From the NCBI RefSeq assembly GCF_020184175.1, contig NC_065531.1, positions 48,939,213-49,003,212 of the forward strand: a stretch of DNA of 64,000 bases. Reading direction: 5' to 3'. The position numbers and the translations under genes are program-made. The notes beneath the pieces were generated by a model. The model ran no database searches. It was not told the DNA's origin and saw only the letters and a program-made list of their open reading frames with translations. This DNA comes from Aphis gossypii (Eukaryota; Arthropoda; Insecta; Hemiptera; Aphididae). Below are positions 36,124 to 49,100 of this stretch, in pieces (the first letter of the stretch is position 1; each line of letters opens with the position of its first letter).

Positions 36124-39100
36124 GTATGTTATAATAATTTTAAGTATCATTGTATTTGTGTTTATCTATGTGAACAACTATTTTAATTGTTTTTTTTCAA
36201 ATCGAAACTATATCAATGTACAAGGAATAAAGTTTCATAACGCAGTTATTTGATTACTGCAGTGTTATTTTTAATTATAATATGGAAGTTCAATTTAAAA
36301 CCATATATGTATACAATACGATAGTATTGGTATAGATGTACCTCTTTACAATTACCTATTTTTTTTTCGTTTTTCCAAAATATTCGATCGTTACACAACA
36401 TACTGATATAATAACAATATTATACAAATTATATATGTATACGTATTATATGTACTCGCAAAAAAATCATTGTTGTAAGAATTTTTCGACGACATTTCTT
36501 ATTTTAAAGTAATTTTACGGTTTGGAATTTCTGTAGACTAGCTGGGGAAAACGAATCAAGTTTACGATCACGGGTGCATTAGCCATTAGCATTCTATAGA
36601 TATAATAATATAATCACCTACAGTATTATGTTGTATACTTTTCCTGAAGTGTATTTTAGTTATGCGCGCACATCTTACCAAGACAGCTCATTAATTTACA
36701 TAATATTTATTAAAGATATAATAATATAGCGTCTCCTAATTGAGGGATTTCATATTAGTTGCGGTGTAAATGTATTTTTGCAGAGGAAATGTTGGTATAA
36801 TTCTCACAGCCGAATTATGAAAAGAAAATTATGAAATGTGTTGCATTTTATTATTTAAATGACCTACAAACAAAATTATAACTTCAAGACTAAAGTAAAT
36901 ATCGTAAATGTGATGCGCAAGTCAAATGATTTTAAGTATTATTCATAAACACATTCAAAAATAAATTCTCATATCATTGCAAACGTAATTTTGTACTTAT
37001 TACACAAATAAATAGCTAACATTTCATAATAATATAGTTTTACTTAATATGCTATAATAATATAAAAGCAACATTACAAAAATAAATTAATTTAACTTTT
37101 GTGCATAAAATTATTTTTATAATATTTCATTCCATGTGCTATTTTTATATAATAAAACACCTTAATAAGGCTTATACTTTTTCGAGTATTTTAAGTACTT
37201 ACACATTACTCTAACATAATTAATTTTTTTACGATATAAGCTCAAAAATATATTTTAAAATATAATCTAATAGTTAATAACTTGGGCGTGAATTTAAATG
37301 TTCTGGAAAACAAGAAAAAAGCTTTTAAAAATATGATTTATAAAACACTAATAATATTACATGACTTAAAAATAATGACCTTAAAAATTGTTTTTAACAT
37401 AATTTTAAACAAAAATCTATTGTATTTATATTAAATTTACGGAATTTTGTATTATTGCGATTAATTGATGCTAGTCATAAATAAAATGTCGTATCTAATT
37501 CTATATATCAAACTATTGTGGAGCCACCAACGTTTTTGTCTGATATATAAAAGTAATATATGTAAATTGTAATGACATGTAATATTTCAACACATTAAAG
37601 TGTAATAAATAAATTTTAAAAAAATCTAATACGTAGTAAAATCTAAAGCAAAATAAATAATACCTATTTGGTTATTTGTGGAATATTTTTTTTATAAAAC
37701 ATACGAAAAATTTACTGAAAAAAAAAATTTAAATAAAGTTTCATTTTGAAGTTCTTTGATGTGTGAAATGAATTTTGTGCTTGAAAAATAATGTCTTAGA
37801 ACATTCAGAAAAATATGATTTACTCTTAAATCCGAGTCATACTATTAATATATCAGACTTTTTTAATTATAAATCAACAAAAATATAAAATATGTTTTAA
37901 AGTTTATATCATATAAATAAAATAAGTAGTATATACCAATATTTTATATATTGAACGTATGCCGCAAAATAAATGCTTCTATTAAATTAACTTATTATTT
38001 TACGAGTACGTTTCTCTGGAATCGGGTTTATGATTTCATAGAAATTGTAAACTAACTTAAAGTTTGATTAAAAAAAAATTGTTTATACGTCAAAACGTAA
38101 GATTATGTTGGGTAAAAAAAAAAAAGATAAACCCACGTCCTTAAAAACGATTTAATGTGACTTGAATTTCGAAAAAAATAGAATTATTGAGAATTTATTT
38201 GGGTAAACAAAAAATATATGCAAACGTACTAACAATATTGTATGGTAGTTATTTTTGGTATACCAAAAACGACGTGTTGAAAATATTCGGATAGTATAAC
38301 GAAAATAAACATGTATGTAAGCCGCACGTATGTAAGTATTATTATTATTATTCACAATCCAAGACTGTCTTGCATAAAGTGGCACTTGTTATTTCGAAAA
38401 ATGAAAAAATATTGCTCCAATTCACTAGCATTTTTAATCATTGTAAAAAAAACGTATTAGGCACTATAGAAAAAAAAAATACAAATACCACCAGGAAACG
38501 CTTTTGACCATTCGGTTTATTTCTCACAGTAAAAACGAAAAAGGCATGCTCGCAATAAAAACTGACTAATTAATTCGGTCAAGATCAGTCCCGCGTTTAT
38601 TTATTCGGTAAATAAATAACGTAGGTACCCGAACAGTAGTTTACATTTCATCACGTCGCGATGCATAATATTCGGCGTATATATACTTACGAATTCCGCG
38701 TTTTACGGCCAACTATATTGTGTGTGTGTGTGTGTGCACGCGCGCTTGCTCGCGTACGCAGTTAAATAACTTGTTACACGTCTGATTGCTATATTATTAT
38801 ATTGTTGTTCTGAAAATATTCCAAAATATACGAAAAACTTAAAACAAAAATACGAGGAATTAAAAGTAGGTTTATTAAATAACAATAAACCCGAGCATCC
38901 AGTAATTAAATGGCTTGTATACGCAAATGGTTCTCACGGTTTTTCGCCCCTCCTCTCTTACAGTGTTTTTGTTATAATATTATACATTACGTTACGTACA
39001 TAGTTAGAATATTAGTCGAATGAAAAATAGGTACTATTGTAATATTACACATATATGTATATGGTGTCTTGTTTAATTATAAATTATAGTGATCCTAGGA

Positions 39101-42100
39101 AAATGCAAGTGATATAACGAGTAAATTATATCACATCTATATACATTACAATTACACATTTACACCCACATAAATTATTTCAACTGTAGTACACGTTATT
39201 ATTATTATTACTATCATTATGCACAATGTACGTGTGAATGGTATGTACCTCGTAAAATGTATAGGTAACACTAAAATTTCGTCAAACATGATGAATGTTA
39301 CACACTGCACAACGGCAGGCCGACGAAATAACTTATAATATTTGTATGACTTCTTTACACATTCTGCATATAAAAATAATTTAACGCGAATAACTATGTT
39401 ATATTATAGTTACGACCGAATGTAAGCTCCAAAAAATATCTAATACACTTCACTAAGGAGATAATAAAAATTTTAAAACTTTCAACTACAACAATATGTT
39501 TTATTATATTTTCAGCTATGATGCCAAGAATATTATTTTATGACCGAAATTATGTGACATTAATCTTTTATTTAGATTTGCTAATGTTTTATTTATCCTG
39601 AACTCTGACGGAATCTTTTATGACGATTTATGAATAAAATTTTCTTTCAAAAATTTAATATTTTTCATCAATCGTAGTATTATAATATTAAATATCATTG
39701 TACGTCTAGAAATAAAGTGTATAAACCTTGAATCAATACTCAGTAGATATAAATTAATAGTAATAATAACTTAACTATCGAGATACTTTATTTTTAAATA
39801 TCTTGTTCATCACTGAATATGCCTTAAAGATTATTATAGTAACTACTTCATAATGTATGAGTAATATTTTTTTTTTTTTTTTTTGATTAATGAAAGTCTA
39901 ACAATAATCGTTCAAAAGATATATTTGTAAAATAGTTAAGGCCTTTAGGTTTTGCAATTTATGTACCTACATAACATATTACAATATACAATCGTTATTA
40001 TTTATTGTTAAATACACTTAATAATAAATATGTATTATATACACCTAAAAAAACAACGGAAATTAAAATTATGACTTATAATAAACGAACACTATAATAT
40101 ATATAGGTAATATAATTTAATAATAAAATGTATCGTACAAACTATTATCTTAATTTCAAATATTTTTTGTTGCGGTATTTTAATATTATCAATGTATTAT
40201 AATCCATCATACTATATTTTTATGACAGGAAATTTCTATCGTCTCTGTGGCTTTTTTCTGAATATTAAATAAAACAATTAATAATATCAATATGCACCAA
40301 TTACATATCAACAACTCATGTTTACCGAATGTATATCATTGTTTTGTCAAAAATATTTTGGAAAATTAATAGAGATAAATATCTATTTAAAAAGTATTAT
40401 AAATAAAAAATATATTATATTATTAAACAATATAATACAATACTATTCGATATTATATTATATTATATTGGTAACCGAGTATATTATCCATATTCCACAT
40501 ATAATACTCGTATTTATAACGAACAAAATTAAAATATTATGTACATATCATAAATTATATGATTATGTTTTTGAAAATATATTTTAAAACAAATGTTAGC
40601 ACAGGTAAAATTCACTCATTTTACATATTATATCACACATGGCCGACTATATTACGTTTATTAAATTAATAAAAATACAGTGAAAACGGAATGGGCTTTT
40701 AGGGTTTTTTTTCCTAGACTGACTACGGCATATAGAGGTCGAAAAATGTGCTTTTTTTATTGGCATAACTGGCGTGGTGTAATTTGCATTGATATCTCTC
40801 TAGAGAAATACCAAGCCACAATGTATACATAATATAAGCCTAAAGAAATAAAATTAAGTTGAAATGCTAATGAATGACCTCACGATAGAGAAAAGTACTA
40901 CTAATAACGGTGGTTATTTGTATAACAATGATGATCCCAAACGCAAAGAATATTCTTCATCTAAGAAAAAAATAAACGATGTAATGAGTCTCCTTCTGAT
41001 AATGATCTGCAATCACGTACAGGGTTTTTTTAACATTCATTTCTGTGTTCGTTATATTATTTTAATACCAAAAACCGTCGTGAAATAATCAAATAATAAT
41101 TATCTCCTCGGGATATAAGATTTTATTTTTAAAGGTTTTTGTGGTAGTATTATGAAACGACGTTTAATAATTGATGTAATTCAATTAAATCAAATATTTT
41201 ACCAAAACTCGGGTTCACATAATTTAAACAGTAATTAATTTAGGATCTTAAATATATAAACATAAATATTGTATTTTTTCCTTTATATATAAATACCTAT
41301 CTCATAATTGAATATAAAATATTTAAAATTTACATAATTACTTAATGTCTTTATATACAATTCAACATTTATTTATAAATGTTGAATTAAACTCAATCAT
41401 AATTTAATTTATCCTATAATAAATACGACTAATAAAATTAAAATTAAAAATAATTATAGATTTCGAAAAATAATATTTTTATATTTAAAGAAAATTATAC
41501 ATTGTGATTTATGAATAAATTGTACACGTCTTATTGAATATTTAAAAATAATATATTATATTAGAAATATATAACTTATAGATACCGCGAGTCTCGTAAA
41601 AAGTACCAGATTTTAGATTTAATCACTTAATTTTAAGTACTTTTTTATTTACCAGACTTAAATAAAAACAAAAATAAAGCTATTTAAGGCAGTACATAGA
41701 CTTTTTTAATAAACCTTAATTTATCTGTCAGCTATAATAAATATATAGATGTTATCTTTCGAGTAACAATGCTCTAAAAATTACCTCTAGTGAATGTTAT
41801 ATTATAATAAAAAGTTGTATTTAATAAAATTATAGCATTTCAAAGTATAACTTATTAAGAATAAGATGTACGTATAAGTTACGTAGTATCCAATTAGAAG
41901 TAAATTACTTTTAACTATAAATTTGTTTAAGTTTTATTCGTATTTAAATAATAGTAATAATAATACTTTCTTGCTTAATTATACTAAAATTAAAACTTAT
42001 AAATTATAAGATTAAATATAAATATATTTAAATACAATTTAGTAACCAAAAAAAAACTTATTTTATTTAAAATAGGTACCTATCTAAAAACATTTTTATC

Positions 42101-43074
42101 AACATTAGGTAAAGTTATTCCAAACAAATCAATCTCAAACTATATATTACTCGAATCAATAATAAAATAAATGTTACAATTTGTAATACCCATTATCCAA
42201 TATTATATTTTAATTCTATCATTTAAAACAATGAGCTAAACAAAAATAAAGATTTATTCAAATATTATGTACCTACTGTATTATATATGTTTTATTACAA
42301 ATACATATTTAATCTTTTTTTGTTATGTATAAGTCAATTATTTTGATGAAACTTAATAAACTTGTAAAAAAAACGGCAGGTAAGCAAATTTAATTTTACA
42401 CCTGATAAATGCAGTTTTAATTTTCTACGATTGGTGGTTAGTTAATAAACAATAGTTGAGACTAAATCACCGATACAAGTTTTTTTATTTAGATGTATTT
42501 ATAAATTGTTGTTATAATACAGTGTTGCTTTCTTTGTTAGATGTGAAAAAAATATGATACTTTAGAAACTTTCGTATGTATCTATAATTAACAATGTAGA
42601 ATCTCGCACAGAGGTATTTATGGAAAATATTCATGAAATTATTATTATTCCTTGGGTGTCTACAATACATCGGCTCCCACGAGCTCGTAACCCATTCTCT
42701 TTCTTCCAAATTCCAATTTATTTTCTAATAATAATCTTGTTATTACTGTTACTATTATAATAAGATATATTATTGGCGTTAGTCTCGTTTTAAATATTTT
42801 TCGTTAAAAAAAAATATATATATTGTACCTCGTAATTTTTTCGACTATTAATCTTTGAAAAACGAATTCTTTAAAAAAAAAAAAAACCCCGGTGAAAGGA
42901 GTATAGATAATCCATCAAATTCAAATAAAAACGTCGGTAACTCGAGTTCCCACTCTAACCACCTGAAAATTCGATCTATATTATATTATTAGAAACTATC
43001 TCTATATATACTTATATATCCATATCCAATACACTTAAAGATCATTAATTCTTACATATATGTATCTTTTATAG
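36124..43074 (+). other. Region upstream of the ZP coding exons (probable 5' intron)
   Basis: Almost 7 kb of AT-rich sequence. A short TG-dinucleotide run lies at 38719-38736. The open frame at 40864-41088 (polar and Lys/Ser-rich in its first half) and those at 38152-38385, 38703-38885, 40318-40587 and 42512-42709 have no recognisable domains. Nothing else could be supported. Confidence 0.5.
38719..38736. repeat. (TG)n microsatellite
   Basis: Nine TG units followed directly by an alternating CACGCGCGC stretch. Confidence 0.9.
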
Positions 43075-43088
43075 ATCAATCTGTCACG

Positions 43089-43142
43089 ATGACCCGTCAT
43101 TGGGCAACGAGTTTGTTAATCATTGCACAGATATACAACGCA
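43089..43142 (+). CDS. ZP protein exon 1 (signal peptide)
   Basis: Met codon at 43089, 18 codons MTRHWATSLLIIAQIYNA, donor GTAAGA at 43143. With the next residues ALG it forms a standard signal peptide. The exon itself begins after an acceptor (TTTTATAG, 43067-43074), so at least one 5' exon lies upstream; the 14 bases 43075-43088 are 5' UTR or, in the alternative form, coding. Confidence 0.85.
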
Positions 43143-46100
43143 GTAAGAGAAATCGAGTGACACCACTTAAAATAACAATAACTAACATTATTACCATAAT
43201 ATAACGTAATTGTCTTTCAGGCATTGGGCGTGGAATTCAGCGATAAAGCTCTATTCGTCAAATCCGATGACATAAGAAAAGCAAGAGGTAAACAAAGTGG
43301 AAAGTGCGATCGGCGCGTACTGTCCGCATCGTTAATATGTTTTATTTGACTTGTTCACATTTCAGAAATTCACACGAAAGTGGCCAAAATAGCTCCAAAT
43401 CCTATGGACCAGACGGTAGACCACATACTCACGTGGTTACAGACAAGATATCAAAATCAACAGAACCAGCGTTCGGGTAATATCATACGAGTTATTGAAT
43501 TAATATATTTTAAACAATTAAATTCACTGTAGCCTCGGAACAATTATGTAATATTATACACACGTAAACAATGTAAGCAACTCGTATTAAATTAATCATC
43601 TCTAATCTCTGTATCATGACCGTTGTATCATAGTAGACTGAACAAATTTTAGAACGGAATTCATTAGAAAATAAGCAATTGTTTGATTTAAATAATTATT
43701 GTATTGAAATCATACGTTGATCGATTTTTGATTTTTACTTGACCGTTTTAGTATTGCATCATTTTATACGTTACTCTTAAAAGTTCATTTATTTTATACC
43801 AAATAAGTGAAGTATCATATTGATAACGAATTCATTATGTTTTTTTAGCTCGCCAGAACAACGAACAGCGTCCTCGCCCGTTCGTGGTGTCTCCTGCTCA
43901 ATCGGACTACAGGGGTTATCTTCCTCCGCAACCACCACCCCAACCGGAGTTCAACATACCGACGACCTCATCACAATATCAACCAGCAGCCACTCCGTCC
44001 GCAAATCCATTTTTCGTACAGTCTGCCGAACCCAGTCAGACGGTATCACCCCCACCACCTTCGGATGACACACCGATACAGCCTCTTGCACCAGTTGCGG
44101 GAGCTGAATTACAACCCTCGTCGTCACCAGACGTCTCGACACAAACACAGGGCTTCGTAGATATTTCGCCGACTAGTTTTCAATCCACTAATCAACCTCT
44201 GCAACCAGAATTGGAAAACCCAGTAAACCTCCAATTCAACAACAACGATATTACACACCCGCCACATATACACGAGATGAACGTGCAGTGTTCGAAAGAC
44301 ATGATGACCATTAACGTAGAATTTAACAGACCTTACTATGGGGTTGTTTATTCAAAGGTCGGTACAATAAATTGTTATTCTATGAATAGGCATTTCATAA
44401 AAATGACATTATCTGATTTAATTCCCATCAGAAATTTTCGCTTTCTCGGAATTTATACGTTATAAGCCATCCTTGAAATAAACAAACACAAAAGTCTCCT
44501 ACCCCTTCTTCTAGCCAATTCTAGGAAATATGAGAAGTTAATATTACGTTGTGTCTATATTGATAGAAAGCGATTAATATGCTACTATGATAATATTATA
44601 TATTTGCCCTCTCATTCAAATACTTATGCATCGTTTATTTTTTGTTTATGGATGATGCAATTACGTATTCAGGAGCTTTCTATGGTGTGTTTGAATACCT
44701 CTAAACAATAAAAAAATATGTATAATTTTAATTTTTTAAATTCATAATAACTGAAAATTATTGTACTTCTAATCATTTAGATCTAAGATTTTTAAATTAA
44801 TATATTTTGTTTTATTATAATGTCTATCTACCTGCTACTAACTTGATAATATTATTAAGTTTATAATTAAAGTAATAATATTGTTATCAACAATAACGAT
44901 ATTTCATTAATTAAGGTTTTTTCGTTAAACGATAATTGAGAACGTCTATAATTATTTTTGATTATGAATAGGTACCTAACAAAAGTTTGTATTTTCTATG
45001 TACAAACCGTACACCATTCCAAAAAATCACCTTATCATGATACTGGCGGCTACTGTGCTGGCAGAATACCTAATGATTATTATTTATTGTAAAATGTATA
45101 GGACCCGCACATAGCGTTCGATGGGTCGTTCGACGCACGCAAATTCCTAGTAAATCCGTCTAACCACGCGCGCGAGAAATACCGAGCGGTTTAACATGTC
45201 ATTATTATATTCGATCTCTGATGATAAACACATAATTGTTCCACCTAGGGGTTCTACAATACACCGGAGTGCAGATATGTGAACCCGAATTCCGGCCAGA
45301 CGAAGTATTCGTTCAAAGTGATGTTGAACTCTTGCGGGACGCGGTTCGTCGATGAGTTTTCTTCGGGAAAACAGGCATACTTGGAAAACGTACTGGTCAT
45401 ACAAAACGAACCGGGAATTCAAGAAGTAAATATCAACTATCGCGTTTTTCTTACACTTATGTATATAAGTGATTGATTATATAATAATAATCATGACAAT
45501 TTGTTTAGGTATGGGACGTCATACGTAGTGTCAGATGTCTGTGGGAAGGTAATTTGAACAAAGCTCTGTCTATCGCGTTGAATATTGGTATGTTGAACCA
45601 GGAAGTAGTGACATTCAGCGGAGATACGGCGACTGCCCGACTCGATATCCAAGTAACGACGACGATATTATTATTTTTACTATATTTTTCAATAAAATAA
45701 TAAAACCTCTCGTACTTGACTAACGTTAGTCAAACAATTTATTGTGTTTCCCAAACGTCATATTTTTAGATAAATAATATAGGTACCTACTTTTAATAAG
45801 ATGCATACACAACGAGCAAGTGTTGAGCTAAATTCTGTTAAATTAAACAACTAAATCAATAGTAGTATGATAATAATATGTTTGTAATAAGTAATAACTT
45901 AAAACTATGTTAGCTATTCTCAATTACTTAGTAAAATTGTTAAAATAAAGTTTAATTTAAACAAGAAAAATCGTTGAAAAATTTAACACGTAATTAATTT
46001 TTGAACAAAAATTATACTAAACTTTAATGGATTGACATGTACATAAAATTATATGTCAAGCCACCGTTCGTACATTCATATTATGTTATATTTTAATAAT

Positions 46101-49100
46101 TAATTCAAACTTTATCACGGTAGCTTTTATTATTATTATTATTATTATGAAATTCTCTCGTTTCAATCAAAAACTGAACTCCTACGCGTTTTAATATACG
46201 TAACCCAATCATTATTAATAATATATTTTTACAGCACAATACTTAAATATAAATTGTATTATATATTTAAAAATGTATGTTCGATTTTCGTTGTGAAAGT
46301 GGTGTATAATGAAATTTACAATACAATTACATAATGCATTTATAATATAGTTTCCCGATGGGTACCTATATTATGTATGATGTATCTGGAAATAAAGTAG
46401 GTGCTTACTCGTAAATAATATTGATATAATAGAAAGTATTGTCTAAAATGTACTAAGAAAAAAAGTAGGTAGATACTTGAGAAAAACCAATTACGAAACA
46501 AAATATTATTATAGGTACCTACTTGTACTTACAAATATAAACATAATTTATATTTTTATTAATACAATTATTTAATTTTTTGTTTAAATTATCGATATAT
46601 TATATAATATAATTGCCTACAACAGCTATTCATGATTAAACCGAGCAAAAAAAAAAAAAAAAGAAAGATGATGATAAATACAAAATGGTTTAAAAACATT
46701 TGTAAACGTTATATTAGTTAACAAATTACCTATTTAATGACAACTGTATTAAACATATAAAGCTATAGTAGATACCTATACCTATTATATATATCATGAT
46801 ATTATGATATTATGTCATGAAATAACATTATACAACAGATTATAATATGAAATAGGTACTATTAGTATACTAATTATAATTATCAAATTATTTTTATTAA
46901 AATAGTTATAAAAATGATTATTATTTTATTATATTATTTATTTTTTTAATGTTTTAATTCAAATATTAAGAAGATAATATAGTTGTTGAACTACTCGTAT
47001 TTTTTTTTCTATAAACATACTTTTTTCTGAATGCTTTTTACTCTTTTTATACCAATATACTTTTTTATGATTACTTTTTTTCTAAATTTTTATAGTACTA
47101 TAATATGTGAACAAAACACTATATTTTTTCTATGTCCTTATTTTATTATTTATTTGTTGTTATTTTTTATGGGAAAAGATTATTTAAAATTTTTCTTTAC
47201 TAACAATCGACGACGCGTGTACTTGCAGGCCGGCAAAGGACCGTTCGCTCCGATCGCTAACGGTCTAGTAAAAATCGGAGAGACCATGACACTGGTGGTG
47301 ACGGTGGATGGTGACCCCGGATTTAACATCTTAGTAAGAGAATGCGTAGCCCGTGACAACAACCCAGAGTCGGGCAATCAACTGCAGCTGACCGACTCCC
47401 AAGGATGCGTGGCGAAACCCAAACTTTTCGGTAGCTTCCAGACAACGACAAACCCGGCTACCGGATCGTTGATAGCTTACGCATACTTCCAAGTAAGTAC
47501 TTGTATAATATATATTATAGTAAGCATAATATGTATTGCGCCATACTAAGTTATTGAATAATATAAACTTTGTATTCATTTGACAATCTAGAGAGGGGGA
47601 TCATGAATAGTATACAAGCATAAAAACTTTCAGACGTTTTTAATATTCTCTAGAACAGTGAAATGGTTCCCGAAAACTCGTATCTATTAATATTTAATAT
47701 TTAATATAAAATGATAATTTATAATAATGTAATTTAATTTGTAGTATTGCGCTTCTATACCGATTACAATAGTTATAGTATACAGGGTGTATCATATTAT
47801 AATATAATATTGTAAATTGCTATAAAAAAATTACTTGTTAAAAACATAATTTTTCATATTATTTAAATTATATTTTAACGATTTCTAACCATGCCCATGC
47901 GTTCGAAAACTTGGCTAAAAGTTATGGATAATATTTTTGGCTACAACCGTCGCCCTGCCACTATTTATCGACACCGATGATAGATTAATTGAAACCGATG
48001 ATTGATATCGATATAAATTGCAAGTTATATATAGTTTGTTAAATATATTTCGAATTATTATTAATACTTTATAGGCTTTCAAATTTCCGGACGTCATGGA
48101 CCTGTTGATCGAGTGCAACGTCGAACTGTGCAAATTCAACTGTCAGCCGTGTTCAGACACGAATCAAGTGAGTATACGAAATACATAATATTATATATGT
48201 ATAATACAACATTGATAATTTCGATAATGCACAAGTTCAACGATAAATATTATAACACTTGTCGATTTTGTTGAAGTGGCGAAAGTAACCCGTCAAATTA
48301 TAATAATACGATTGTTAACATTTATCAAGTTCAATACTTCGAATGCGATTCGCTTAATAAACAGCTCTGAGTAGTGTATTGGGTACCTAATCGACGTTTA
48401 AAACGGTTTTTTAATCTATGATGGCACTTATACGCGTCCAGTATAGTATAGATCGGGTTGTCGGAAAAAGGTGCGTCTGTATTCGGTTATCCCTATCATA
48501 ATATTATTACTTATGTGGTATTGTCTATTATACAACGACCATCGTAGAAATTTCCGGAGAAAATAAATCCAAAGAAACCGCGTGTAAAGAATAAAATGTA
48601 TTGTGCCCAAGTATAGAATAGCCGGATAAACGCTCACCTGCCGTACGTAGGTATATATTATATGCGTTATAATTATATGTCATGACGCGGTGCGATATAC
48701 GCAATCGCATAGCGTATTATAGACAAGTAGGTACCTACCAGATCGTATAAACTGTAATTTATATAATTATATTATCATCCGTTTAATAATTATAACCTAC
48801 GCATAATAATATATACTTATTATGTACCGGCGGTGCAGATGTCCACCGGACTTTTGCCGATTGTTTCGGCGATTCCGCGGGAGATCGAAAATTATTTGAA
48901 ACGCGGTGTAAAACGCGGAATGTATCAATCAAGACATCATTGTTATGTACGATGAATTATAATAATCACCGGGAATCGAGATATAATAACAATATTATAC
49001 TGCTGGTTATGTCTTGTTATTTTTTTTTCACCAATTTCTCCGTTCTCCAGCGAAATCGGTATTTTTTTTATATTTTTTTATTAATATAATTACCTATTAT

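Noticed and set aside
44358..44465. Extension of the ZP exon 4 frame to a stop at 44465
   Set aside because: The donor at 44358 leads in phase to the next ZP-N exon; the extension breaks the ZP module and is AT-rich intron.
45147..45422. 91-codon minus-strand frame over ZP exon 5
   Set aside because: Antisense shadow of a conserved ZP-N exon.
47031..47228. Hydrophobic frame leading into ZP exon 7
   Set aside because: Phe/Ile/Leu-rich intron read-through; the acceptor TTGCAG at 47223-47228 and continuity with the preceding exon define the true exon.
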